A stretch of 64,000 bases of DNA, from NCBI RefSeq assembly GCF_029784135.1, contig NC_073744.1:13434929-13498928 (forward strand), given 5' to 3'. Of the stretch, positions 1-10,380 are shown piece by piece. Origin of the DNA: Toxorhynchites rutilus septentrionalis. Its lineage: Eukaryota; Arthropoda; Insecta; Diptera; Culicidae. The position numbers were made by a program, and so were the translations under genes. The notes under the pieces were generated by a model that saw nothing but the letters and a program-made list of their open reading frames with translations, was not told the DNA's origin and ran no database searches. The stretch's first letter is position 1; each line of letters opens with the position of its first letter.

Positions 1-267
1 TAATGTATAGATGTATAGATCCACGGATTTCGACCGTTGGTTCAGATCGAGAAGGTTCTCACAGATTTCAATTAGTAAGGGGTTCATGAGTCCGGTACAG
101 ATTAAAAAGCGAAAGAACAGTTCCCAAAACCGAACTTGCAATGGTAGAACACTTGCCAGGACTGCCAGGACAAGACTAATGTTGTGTGTTGATTGCATAC
201 ACCCTAAGGCTAAACGCAAGTACCGATACTTTTCACTCTTCAGTTTAATGATGTGGGTTTAGCAGCA

Positions 268-563
268 GAACGGAATCAAAACCCTGTTCCTGTAACTGTC
301 CGTAGAAAATTTTTTCCCTGTTGACATTTATACAGACACGCAACATGTTTCCTCCATGTACATTCAGAATCAAACCAAACTCTAAGATATTCGAAACTCA
401 CGGATTGAACGATGGTTTTGTTGAACGATTGAAGCTGAAATTTGGGAGAATTGGTGCTTCCTAGAAAATACAACCATTCTGTTTTCTCTGTTGAGGATTC
501 AATACCTAGCTTCACAGCCCATATAGATAAGTTATTAAAGGAAACTTGCAACGGTCTTTGCAA
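268..563 (-). pseudogene. Jockey-clade LINE reverse transcriptase remnant
   Basis: A 95-codon open stretch on the minus strand resembles the region just after the RT catalytic core of Jockey-type non-LTR retrotransposons: a segment like 'FEYLRVWFDSECTWRKH' followed by 'CQQGKNFLRT', where the family usually has YLGVWFDSK.TW..H and a CQQRINFLRTI-type motif. The catalytic FADD box, the endonuclease and the 3' end are absent, so this is a short dead fragment. Nothing around it suggests a host exon. The clade call rests on the motif alone. Confidence 0.6.
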
Positions 564-1572
564 ATCAATAGTTTCCTATGTGTCGTTGTCAACTGTCGCT
601 TTTCAACAAAGTTGATTTTATATTGAAATGTACCTTTCCTAGTTATTGTAGCACAATAGATAATGGACGGTAGCGATGACAGCAGTAGATGTTGCGATCA
701 TTTGAATACATTAAAATATGAATGGTCAACCGATGCTGTGTTGTGCCACCAGGACAACCATGTTCCATTCGATTTATTTTCAAATCATTATCGCCTCCGT
801 TTCTAATTGTTTAACAGTTTCAATGGGACGCACCATTGCCCACACCATTCGATAGAAATGCTATTTATATCCACCATCGAAACGAGCCCGTTGTTTGTGG
901 ATAATTAATCCATTCTTTTACATGATTTCGTACGAAATTCGAAGCGAGATATTCCGTACATTTCCGGCTCAAACAACAAGCCTTTCCAAAACACATACCA
1001 TTCCCATTTGGCAGCGGGTGCCAATCATTTCAAGTTCAGTAATGGCATAGTTCAACTTACTTAGCAAAATGCCAATCTGTGTTTCTGTGCAATAGATCCG
1101 ACGGCGGCACAATGATTATTATCATTCTTGAACACACCTATTGGGACATTTGCCGTGCAATGGCACCCTAGAACAAGAACAGTAGAACACATTCAATCCA
1201 TACATAATCGAACGCTGCACGGAGCCCAGGGTGTCCAGGTTGTCCCGCGCACCCGCTTCGACTGCCATCATGGTGTGTTCATTGCGCGCCAAAGCTTGAA
1301 ACGCGAAAGCGCACGGCGCTCCAGCGCATAGAGCCTCTGAACAGCAAGAAAAATAAATAAATAAATACTTAAATGAGTATCAACATCTCCCGCGTCTCTG
1401 GTCCTCCAAATGGACCGGAGGACGATCGAAGAGAGAGACGGACAGCAGCAGCGGATGTAATGTGAGATCTTGCACCGGAGAGCCTTTTCTGCCACTCGCT
1501 GCTGCCACACGCGTGGTCTCTGGCTCTGGTGGAAGGTTAAGAAATAACAAAAGAGCCCAGCCGGGAAGGCGC
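564..1572. other. Unassigned sequence
   Basis: No gene, repeat or TE was recognised. The base composition rises in GC after about 1100. Short open frames on both strands (for example 1128-1331 and 1268-1510) overlap each other and look like chance ORFs. The stretch from about 1380 may be proximal promoter of the candidate first exon that follows. Confidence 0.3.
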
Positions 1573-1577
1573 GTTCC

Positions 1578-1613
1578 GTAGTTTGCTCTCAGCTACGAAT
1601 CCGCGCGGTCGTG
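1578..1613 (+). promoter_or_regulatory. Possible TATA-less core promoter (Inr-like plus DPE-like)
   Basis: An initiator-like GTAGTTT has its A at 1580, and a downstream-promoter-element match GGTCGTG starts at 1607, which is exactly +28 from that A. A second initiator-like TCAGCT (A at 1591) is also present but gives the wrong DPE spacing. DPE promoters in flies need this strict spacing, so the match is suggestive, but the initiator matches only part of the consensus. It lies at the upstream edge of the candidate noncoding exon. Confidence 0.25.
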
Positions 1614-2106
1614 TTTTTTTTTTAATACGCACGCGTTGCAGTTTCGCGGTCTGAATTCGGACCCCCGTCATAGCTGACGTAACAGCAGCAGGAGGAAAGG
1701 ATTAAGGTGCTTTGCGTGTATGGTCCACAATTGTCTCTCGAGGTTCGTGTGTTGTTCGTTGACAATCGCCGCGGGTGAAGGATTTGGCGAAGGTGTGGCG
1801 CAGCTGAATGGTGATTGTTGGTTAGTTGAACCAATTGTTGCAATTGTTTGTTATTTTGGTGAAGTTTTGTAGTTCAGAGTAATGAACGCGAGAAAGAGGT
1901 GAAATAGTGATGATAAGGGCTCGACTTGTAGAGCTTTGGATGTGCTGGAGAAAGGGGCCGAATCGTTGTGAAAACGTGCCAAAAATTATGCAATTGAGGC
2001 CGACCAAGTGGCTGTCTCGGAACAGTTACCTGGAATGAATTATAAACTTGAGGTTTTATGTAAGACAAATTCATTGGACTATTAACTGAAGAAGACTGAT
2101 ACGATC
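1580..2106 (+). other. Candidate untranslated first exon with strong splice donor
   Basis: This block is less AT-rich than its surroundings, carries no recognisable TE sequence and ends at a good 5' splice site, CGATC|GTAAGTGA (GT at 2107-2108). It begins near a possible Inr/DPE core promoter. The only plus-strand host gene downstream that visibly lacks its own first exon is the yellow-family gene at 48025, whose initiator ATG follows a splice acceptor at 48005-48006. I infer that this may be its 5' UTR exon; the distance, about 46 kb, is large but possible in TE-rich culicine genomes. It could equally belong to another gene beyond the window or be an lncRNA. Confidence 0.3.
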
Positions 2107-3160
2107 GTAAGTGATGATCGAAGCTGATTTTCGTGCTGATCGAGGATGCAATTCGAAAAACGCGATTCAGCGAAACGCGAAAACGAAAAACATCTCCAAT
2201 CAATGAACACAGTGGATTATTTTTTTGCAATGCTCACGTATGTGGTGCGCGGAGATTGGAAACTGTTTTTGATAATCGTTCAATTCTGTGAAATATCTAG
2301 TTACGAACATGAGAATATCGCAAACTTCGCAATCATTAAAAACCTACACCATGTTGACATCTTCACTTCACATGACGGATGGACAGGATCAAGTGCTAAT
2401 GTCTTTGATTTATATTAACTTACAGTTACAGTTGATAACATGCCATTAATGAGGTTAATAATCAATCGCCATGGATAACTATCTTCCATGGAAGCGAAGA
2501 CAACCGTTACAGCCGGTTGTAGCATCTCGCATCTCAGCGCGTGGTGTACTTGCAGACGATCGCAACTTTGTCTTGTTTGATGGCAAGTACAAAGACTGTT
2601 AACCTGTTAGACTGTTTAAATGTTATTAACAGATTAGAAAATTGCTTGTTCTATTATTTTGACGTTGAAAAATTTCTCAAAAGTAGCTCGAAATCCGCAG
2701 TGATTGATACAGAGATACAGAAATTGAAAAAGAACTGATAATAAACATTCCGTGATTCATGGAAGTGTTCTAAGCGATGAGTGATATTCGAGAAAAATAA
2801 TAAAAACGTAAATTGATTTTTGTTGGCTTGGGGAGAGCTGGTGTTAATTTAGGAGTGTTTTTGTGCCTCTTGGGCGTTACTTTACAATCGATCATTCAGA
2901 TTTTACGAATTCGTGCATGGTTTCCAAATTAAAAGTGGCGTCAAAGTACAACACATTGTAATCCGGATGGAAAGAAGAAATTATTCAAATGTGGGAGCTG
3001 TATTCATTGCTATAGCTACCACCAACACAATCGATTACTGATTTTTTTCTTGCCTTCTGCGAAGGATGCTGAATAGTATAATTTGTTTTTTTTTTATCTG
3101 TATTATAGTGACTTTCAACACTTTTGGCTGGTTCGTCAATTTTAACTTCCATTTTTGGAA
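2107..3160. other. Unassigned, possibly intronic sequence
   Basis: AT-rich DNA with only short chance ORFs (such as 2146-2418 and 2541-2738). No TE protein similarity or terminal repeat was recognised. Confidence 0.3.
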
Positions 3161-3164
3161 GAAT

Positions 3165-3240
3165 GTCGGGAGTGAGAATTGAACTCGTGATCTTCAGCGT
3201 GAGAGGTATGGATGTTACCACTACGCCAGATCGCCTCCTA
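3165..3240 (-). repeat. tRNA-derived SINE head
   Basis: Read on the minus strand this begins GGCGATCTGGCGTAGTGG, a good RNA polymerase III box A, followed about 40 bases later by GAGTTCAATTCTC, a box B match, and then a cloverleaf-unlike body. The pattern is that of a tRNA-headed SINE such as the Feilai type of Aedes, not of a functional tRNA, because the acceptor ends do not pair well. It differs in sequence from the other SINE family at 13862 and 58212. Confidence 0.5.
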
Positions 3241-3689
3241 GTATAATTTGTTGATTATTTGAAGTCCTACGTCGCTCCGGTTATGTCCCCATCCGTCTTT
3301 TGTGGTTTTCGAGATTAGATAAGAGTTAAGACTAGCATTTTTTTCTCTTCTAGCGGATCAAAAGAGATTAGCTCTTTCGTATTTTATTCGGAACGAGTTC
3401 ATTAAAAAAAATGGAACTTTTGAATCACCGGAAAGATGAAAAAACTAGTTTCCTGAATTTTCGATATGCTATGAATAAAAATGTCTCTGTTTGTTTTGGA
3501 TCTGACATCTAAAGAAAAAAAATCCAGGTTTTCGCCTAAAATTTGATATTTGGGCTCAGTTTTAAAATTTTCCTTTTTTTCCTTCAAATTTCTTAGAAAA
3601 TTCGTTCAAAACTTTTCTGCTTTTTGGAAAATATCGAAAATTAATTCAGGAAAAGAAAAATACAAGATTATGCATCAATATCGATATTG
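3241..3689. other. Unassigned AT-rich sequence
   Basis: Low-complexity, T-rich sequence with short ORFs that overlap on both strands. No motif recognised. Confidence 0.3.
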
Positions 3690-3995
3690 TTCCCTTCAAA
3701 GTACTCCCCATCTACTGCAACGCATTTATGCCAGCGCTTGATCCAATCCTCGAAACATTTATTATATTCGATATGCCTATCAGTGCCATTTTTGAGTTTT
3801 TGTTTCCATTATCTCATCTCGGGTGCTGAAACGTGGTTTCTTGAGTCTTTCGAATAGGAAAAAGTCGCAAGGTGCCAAATCAGGTGAATTCGGTGGTTGC
3901 TAAATGGTATTCGTTTTGTTTTTAGCCAAATGTTCATGAATAATGATTGATTTAGCAAATTTTGCAAATTGTACAAAATCGAGGCACGAAAAATA
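3690..3995 (-). pseudogene. mariner/Tc1-type transposase C-terminal remnant
   Basis: Minus-strand frames contain, in order, a segment like 'IIIHEHLAKNKTNT', the DDE-family hallmark 'PPNSPDLAPCDFFLF', then 'CFEDWIKRWHKC' and 'GEYFEG'. This order is the normal carboxyl half of mariner-like transposases: helix, last catalytic Asp region (SPDLAPCD), and C-terminal tail. Frames change at least once and stops interrupt it, and the N-terminal half with its DNA-binding domain and first catalytic Asp is absent. It sits directly upstream of an unrelated mariner in the opposite orientation. Confidence 0.65.
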
Positions 3996-4110
3996 GCAGA
4001 TGTACTCAATACAGAGTAACTTTTTAGAAATGTTCAATTGATTTTGGTGATTTGGTATGCACAAAAAACTTGGTAGGCATGAGAATAGGTCCTAAACTGT
4101 CAAAAATATA

Positions 4111-5373
4111 TAGGCTGTCAAAAAAGTCCTGCGGTATTTCCGCGAGGTGTCGTTGTAAGCGCGTAGTTCTAGTTGTATTCATTGTATCGAGTCATACTAT
4201 AGCTTGTTGGAAAGGTATTTTTGCGCGCTATAATATAGTCCTTGACAGTGTTTTGTTTGGTTAAGTCCTTCGTGAGTTATAGTGTCGCAAATATGGAGCA
4301 AAATAAAGAGAAAATCCGACATATTTTACAGTACTACTATGACAAAGGCAAAAATGCATCTCAAGCTGCCAATAAAATTTGTGAAGTTTATGGACCCTAT
4401 ACAGTTTCCATTTCCACCGCACAACGATGGTTTCAACGTTTTCGTTCTGGTGTAGAGGTCGTCGAAGATGCGCCACGCCCCGGAAGGCCTGTCGTCGAAA
4501 ATTGCGACAAAATCGCTGAATTAGCCGAGAAAGACCGGCGCAGTAGCAGCCGTAGCATCGGGCATGAGCTGGGGATAAGTCATCAAACCGTTATTAACCA
4601 TTTTAAGAAGCTTGGATTCACAAAGAAGCTCGATGTATGGGTGCCACACACGTTGACGCAAAAAAACATCTTTGACCGTATCGACGCATGTGAATCGCTG
4701 CTGAATCGCAACAAAATCGACCCGTTTCTGAAGCGGATGGTGACTGGCGATGAAAAGTGGGTCACTTACGACAACGTGAAGCGCAAACGGTCGTGGTCGA
4801 AGCCCGCTGAAGCGGCTCAGACAGTGGCCAAGCCCTCATTAACGGCCAGGAAGGTTCTGCTGTGTGTTTGGTGGGATTGTCAAGGAATAATCTATTATGA
4901 GCTGTTTCCCTATGGCCAAACGCTCAATTCGGACCTGTACTGCCAACAACTGGACCGCTTGAAGGTAGCATTCATGAAGAAGAGGCCATCTTTGATAAAC
5001 AGAGGCAGCATTGTCTTCCATCAGGACAACGCCAGGCCACACACTTCTTTGGTGACGCGCCAGAAGTTCCGGGAGCTCGGATGGGAGGTTCTTTTGCATT
5101 CGCCGTATAGTCCGGACCTTGCACCAAGTGACTACCACCTGTTTTTGTCCATGGCGAACGAGCTAGGTAGTCAAAAGTTAGCCACAAAAGAGGCCTGTGA
5201 AAATTGGCTATCCGAGTTTTTTGCCAATAAGGAAGCGAGCTTCTATAACAGGGGTATTATGAAGTTGGGAACAAGTCATCGAACAAAACGGCGCATATTT
5301 GTCTTAAAACAGATGATTGTAACTAATTTTATGAACAAATGAAAATTCGAAAAAAATACCGCAGGACTGCCTA
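4111..5373 (+). mobile_element. mariner element, nearly full length
   Basis: The element is about 1.26 kb with one transposase frame. The left terminus reads TAGGCTGTCAAAAAAGTCCT then GCGGTATTT; the right terminus read inward is TAGGCAGTCCTGCGGTATTT, so the right TIR lacks a 10-base block present in the left. TA dinucleotides flank both ends, as expected for TA target-site duplication. The altered right TIR and the broken C-terminus of the transposase make it immobile by itself. Confidence 0.8.
4293..5342 (+). pseudogene. mariner transposase (DD34D), C-terminal frameshift
   Basis: The natural start is the ATG at 4293 (MEQNKEKIRHIL), 17 codons inside the longer open frame. The first ~110 residues carry the paired helix-turn-helix DNA-binding region, with the linker 'GRP' near residue 75. 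The catalytic triad is visible: Asp in 'TGDEKW', Asp in 'HQDNARPH', and Asp in 'SPDLAPSDYH', with 34 residues between the last two, which defines DD34D mariner. 'WVPHTLT' matches the WVPHEL box. After 'GIMKLG' (about 5265) the frame shifts; the family's usual ending resumes in another frame and stops near 5312. About 349 residues, close to the family norm of ~345. Confidence 0.85.
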
Positions 5374-5501
5374 ATATAATACATATAACCCAAATTTCAA
5401 CCACCAACCCCTATTTTTAATCACGATTTTAGTATGTTTATATAAACAATATACATATAATTTAACCATCTTTTGTTCTACAAACAGAACGACTTTAGTT
5501 A
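5374..5501. other. Unassigned spacer
   Basis: Short AT-rich spacer between the mariner and the next TIR-bounded element; no feature recognised. Confidence 0.3.
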
Positions 5502-6842
5502 CCGTTTTGTCTCATATTTCGAACAGTCTCAAATTCTGAACACTTCATTTTTAAATATGAATTTACTAAACTTTTATGTTATAATTAATTGAATAATGAA
5601 GACACAGACATTCTTTGAGGTATAGACATCATTTTGACATCATTTACAGGTATCAATACAGCCTTTAATTTATAATATTAGACATTTGAAAAAAAGGAAC
5701 AATCAAATCCAATGATAAAATGTTTGCGTTAGCAAATTCCGTAAAAAACAAGCATCGTTAATTTTCCAGTTTTTCTAATTGTTTCAACTGTTTTGATTGC
5801 TGTTTTCATATTAAGTGCTAGAGAATGTAAGAACCTACAAAAACCGGGTGAAAAAAATTATATTTTATGCAGAAATCTTCATTAAAATTAATATTGAAGT
5901 AGTGTTCGGAATATGAATTAAATTTCTACGCATGATTCAAATTCCGAACACTTCATTTTCAAATGTAAATTGACTGAACTTTAATATTATAATAATTGAA
6001 TAATCCGAACCCTGGAATTCTTTGGGTTATAGCCTTCATTTTAACATCATTTACAGGTATCGATACAGCCTATAATTTATAATACTGAGCATTTGCAAAA
6101 AAGTGACAGTCAAAACCAATGATTAAATTTTTACTTTAGCAAATTCTGTAAAAAACAAGCATCGTTAATTTTTCTGTTTTAGTAGTTTTTTCAACTATTT
6201 TGTTTGTTGTTTTTATGGTAAGTGCTAGAATTTTTACGAATCTACAATAAATGGATGAAAAAACGATATTTTATGCAGAAATCTTTATTAAAATTAGTGT
6301 TCGCAATATGAATTAAGTTGCTACGCATGATTCAAATTGCGAACACTTCATTTTTGAATGTGAATTTACTGAACCTTAACGTTATAAGTAATTTTATATT
6401 CAAAACTCTGACATTCTTCATTCTAACATCATTTACGGGTATCGATATCGATATAGCGCCCTTGGTCCCGAAACCATGTTAACTATAAAAAGCGAATACA
6501 ATCAATAATTACGAAAGCAAAATCCAAATTTTTTTGCGAGTATAACATTTTTCCGAAAAAGTCTAGCTAATTGACTTGCTTTTGATATATCGATCATATG
6601 AATCGGTCCAGTAGTTCAAAAGTTATGATTTTTTTTAGGAAATGCATCTTTGCTGTTCGGGATTTGAGAAAGTGACTAAACATATTTTTAGTTTTTCACC
6701 ATGAATATTTATTTGTAAAGCAATTTTATTGTAGTCAAATTAAAAAGAAGGCTCTATTGTATCCAAAAATCAATTTAACTTCGTGAAAGAGTACCATTTT
6801 GAGTAATGAGAGATTAAGTGTTCGGAATTGGAGACAAAACGG
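5502..6842. mobile_element. TA-flanked TIR element filled with ~400-bp tandem units
   Basis: The block begins CCGTTTTGTCTCATATTTCG and ends, on the opposite strand, CCGTTTTGTCTCCAATTCCG; both ends abut a TA (5500-5501 and 6843-6844). Inside, a unit starting with GAACACTTCATTTT is repeated at 5538, 5946 and 6341, giving periods of 408 and 395 bp; the third unit is partial. Units share blocks such as CATCATTTACAGGTATCRAT and AAACAAGCATCGTTAATTTT. No transposase remains. The simplest reading is a nonautonomous DNA transposon with Tc1/mariner-like TA target preference that expanded internally. Confidence 0.65.
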
Positions 6843-7289
6843 TACGTTGTTGAATGATAGATGGCGTTACGTCCGCTTCATCGAACTTTCATCCACAGAT
6901 GCTCAAGTAACCAAAAAAAAAAATACGAAAAATACCGAGTTAACATTCTTCAAATCGCGATTGCTCGGATTACAAAATGACAATCACGCTATGGTCCTCA
7001 ATTCTAATAAAACACTAGGTGAAGAGCATGTGTATAGATTCAATGCGCACGCGTTGCTGGTGTCATAGTAGGCGACTGCACAGTTACGCGAGAAATTGTG
7101 ATTCGAACAAAAAACAATAATCTAGAGTTCGTTGATACACACCGTTGATACGACTCTCTCCATGTTTTCCTTCAATGGCACTAACGTTCCTAACGTTCGC
7201 CTAGTCTTCAACATTCGCACACATTCAAATTGCTCTAAGTTTTGATCCGTTGGGTAAAATTAATTCAAATTTGGCGTAGACATGGTTTA
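6843..7289. other. Unassigned sequence with a SINE tail scrap
   Basis: Nothing coding is convincing; the 89-codon frame at 6799-7068 overlaps the end of the preceding element. Around 7165-7195 the minus strand contains GAACGTTAGTGCCATTGAAG, the same 3' end as the SINE at 13862-14134, so a small SINE 3' fragment lies here. Confidence 0.4.
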
Positions 7290-8295
7290 ATGTGTACTAT
7301 TGAGTGAATTTCATCGGGTGCGCAAAAGTTTTCAAAATTACGACGAAAGAACAGTGCGTGCGTGAAAAATATTTGCACGAGTACTTCAAGAATAAGGATC
7401 TGTTGCATCGTTCAATCGGAAACAAGCTGGGAATCACGAATTCAACGGTGTCTGGTATCATAAAACGGCTCGAAGAACGTCTGACTGTTGATCGGTAGCA
7501 AAGATCCGCGAAAAAAAAAGCCGTCAGGTAAACGAGAACGATCACAAACGCGTGGTTGGGAGCTTCCAACGGGAACCGAAGGCAAAAAACTTGCATGTGA
7601 GTAAGACTTCCGTGCGGAATACCAAAACTCGAGCTGAACTACGCACGTTTAAGGTTCAGAAGTCCCAAAACCGGGACGAGAAACAGAACACGGTCGCAAC
7701 AAGCCGTTCCCGGAAGTTGTACGACCAGAAGTTAACGAAACCACACTGCTAATTAAAGGATGACGAGACATATGTGAAGGTGGACTTCAACCAGATTTCA
7801 GGAAACCTGTATGTGGCTACCATGGATAAAGATAAGGATAAAATGTTGAAGTTCGCCAAGAAGTTCCAAGCGATTTGTACTTGCGGAAAGCGGAGTACAC
7901 CTTTCGCAACCGCAAACATCATGAATGGACAGGTGTTTTCGAAAGAGTGCCTCCAATAGTGGCTTCTCCTCTCCTGAAGGCTCACGACGATCCGACGATC
8001 TTGTGGCCGGATTTGGCATCATGCCACTACACGAAGGATGTACAAGAGTGGTATAAGGCGAATGATGTCGCTTTCGTGCTGAAAGATCTGAACCCCACAC
8101 TCCGGAACTGCGCCCAATAGGAAAATACTGGGCCATCATGAAGCGCACCTTCTAAAAGGAACTAAAATGGCGAAGAATGTAGAAGAAATGAAGAAAGCAT
8201 GGGTTAAAATGCAGAAACTGTCGATTTTGAGGTCGTGCAGAACCTTATGGCTGGGGTTAACGCCAAGGTTCGCGCATTCGGATATAATTAAATGA
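7290..8295 (+). pseudogene. Decayed ITmD37E (IS630-Tc1-mariner, DD37E) transposase
   Basis: Frames in sequence along the plus strand align with the intact-looking parts of the copies at 37366 and 53332: an N-terminal helix-turn-helix like 'HRSIGNKLGITNSTVSGI', then 'TFKVQKSQNRDEKQN', the first Asp region 'DDETYVKVDF', 'SKFAKKFQ..CTCGKRS', then 'WPDLASCHYTKDVQEWY' and a region where 'PIEKYW' is expected but out of frame. Multiple stops (7496, 7752, 7958) and frameshifts kill it, and no matching TIRs were found. It is clearly older and a different subfamily than the other two copies. Confidence 0.8.
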
Positions 8296-10380
8296 ATGAT
8301 ATATGATATGATGATTCGACATGGTCAGGACGACGCCATCCCACGACATCGAGAGCTGTGCCAACAATTCATAGTAGACATGTGAGCAAAGACAGAGTAC
8401 AAATGACTGCGATTCCTACGACACAATCAACAAAAGCGACGTGAGGAAGATTACATTCACTTGCGAGACGCTATCATGAGCAATGCCGACATAGGCTTTG
8501 CTATTACCAGGCCAAAACACAATGTATTGTCATGACATTGCAGCATGAAGTCCGGTAGGATTCGGTCCCGCATATTGCTGGATGTATTCGGTTGAATGGA
8601 AGAAGCAAGCATTACCTCATACAAACATTTTTAGTTTGGTTAGTCGGTAATATACCTGAGGAAATCGATAGCATATTTTTCTAAGAAATTCTAATTCTAG
8701 ATCTGTCTACCGATCAACTACTCACCAGTATTATCGAGACAGAATTACGGGATTGCAATTTTGAATTGTGTAATTCATTCGACCCAAGTTCAATCGAGTT
8801 GTGCAAATGTGGCAAACTTGCCATGCAATTCGACATAGACGACAATGAGCAAAAATGAATTTTCGGGTGGAATAAATACGCTTTACAAAATATGAATGAA
8901 AAATAGCTCTACACATCAATTATGTGTTCTATGTAAAAAAAGACACACATTCTCGGCAAGCGGGGATCATCTTAAATGAAAATTGTGTCTGATGATGACT
9001 TTACACTATGGATAAAGTTTTGGTGGAAATGCGTAGGAATTTATAGAAAAAAAAAGTTAGATTTGGGTTGGGACTATGCCTTCTATGCATTTAAACGAAC
9101 CAAATAAAAAAATTAAACCAATTTGGAACCCTATTTCAAAAATGAACGATTTCCCATTGTGAACCTAAACGGAGGTGAAAAGTGAAATTTGGATGGCGCC
9201 AAATCACACCAAAATACGTCGATTATCGCACGTTGTTTACAAAGCGTTACTTTTCACACCGTGCAAACCTTTTTCTTTCTAACAAACAACAAATGTTTGC
9301 GCTGCACAGTGATTGGCCACGAGTCATGGCTTGCTGCGCACGCCAAACGCCAGCATTTTGGAAACACATACAACGTTATGCCAACTGACGGACGCCTACT
9401 TTATTCAAGATCAGCCATTTCCGAGTGGCTTGAACTTGACACCGAGAAAATAAGGAATTGTTCATTTTGAAAAAAATAACAACATAAAATTGTCCGAAAT
9501 AGATACGAAGCAACTCAAAACCATGTCAGAATTAATTGATATTGTGGTAGAGCTACTTGATTCATTTGAGAATAGTCTCAAAGAACTTGTCGATAGGTAG
9601 CCACTGAATCCACTCCATCGTCGAGGGTCAACGAAACTAATAATTAGGAAAATTGGCTCTGATAGTGTCAATTATAATTCGATTGCCACGTACCGAAGAA
9701 GGCACGTTCCTCCGACTATCAGTCGGTCAGCAGTGGTGCGTGCCAGTCCAAAGTTATGTTCACTTTCGCACGATCAGGTGAAATCTGTTTGCACATGTTT
9801 TAATTGCCGCGCGAGCATAGTGGAAGAGCCTGTTTTCATTGATGTTTTACCAGACTACGCGGTTTTTCGCATGTCGAGGAGTCTACGGAGATTCGATTAA
9901 CCTTGGCCTCGCTAACCTGCGTTGTACAAACCACAGCAAATAATAAACAACTCATAATTGGAGCGGGAATCTCGTGCAGACTTTTTCGAGCCCCTCTTGT
10001 CTGAACAAAAAACTGCCACACAAATAATGATGACGCCGGCAAGGTAATGTGTCGATTCAATGGACAGTTTGTGGAGTTGTGAGAAACAGCGCTAACCGTA
10101 ACAGCAACCGAATCGGATCGATCTGCATTGTGACCGACAGATGAATATTTGAAGAGTGGAGCTGCGGATGTCGTGTTCTTATTATGTTTTAATCAACCTT
10201 CACCATAATGGGGAACTCCATTGCGTATGCCATGTGACGCACACTCGAAAACCGTACCATTTGATAGCCTGGGAAGGCTTGTGGAATATTGAACCATTAT
10301 TGTTGCACGAAGAATAATGTAAGTGTTTGAGTACTAAAAGTGCCCTCAACTTAGTGTGCAAGGTAAACGGATGTAGCAAA
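8296..10380. other. Unassigned sequence
   Basis: About 2 kb without a recognisable gene or TE. The overlapping frames at 9182-9470 (68 and 93 codons) show no motif I know. A plus-strand stretch at 9490-9598 reads without stops as a Leu/Glu-rich helix-like peptide but has no start or splice context that convinces. Confidence 0.3.

Noticed and set aside
2146..2418. 90-codon ORF after the candidate first exon
   Set aside because: It starts 40 bases inside the putative intron and has no family motif or conserved composition.
9182..9470. Two overlapping ORFs that could be an exon
   Set aside because: The two frames compete, neither matches a known domain, and no splice sites flank them convincingly.
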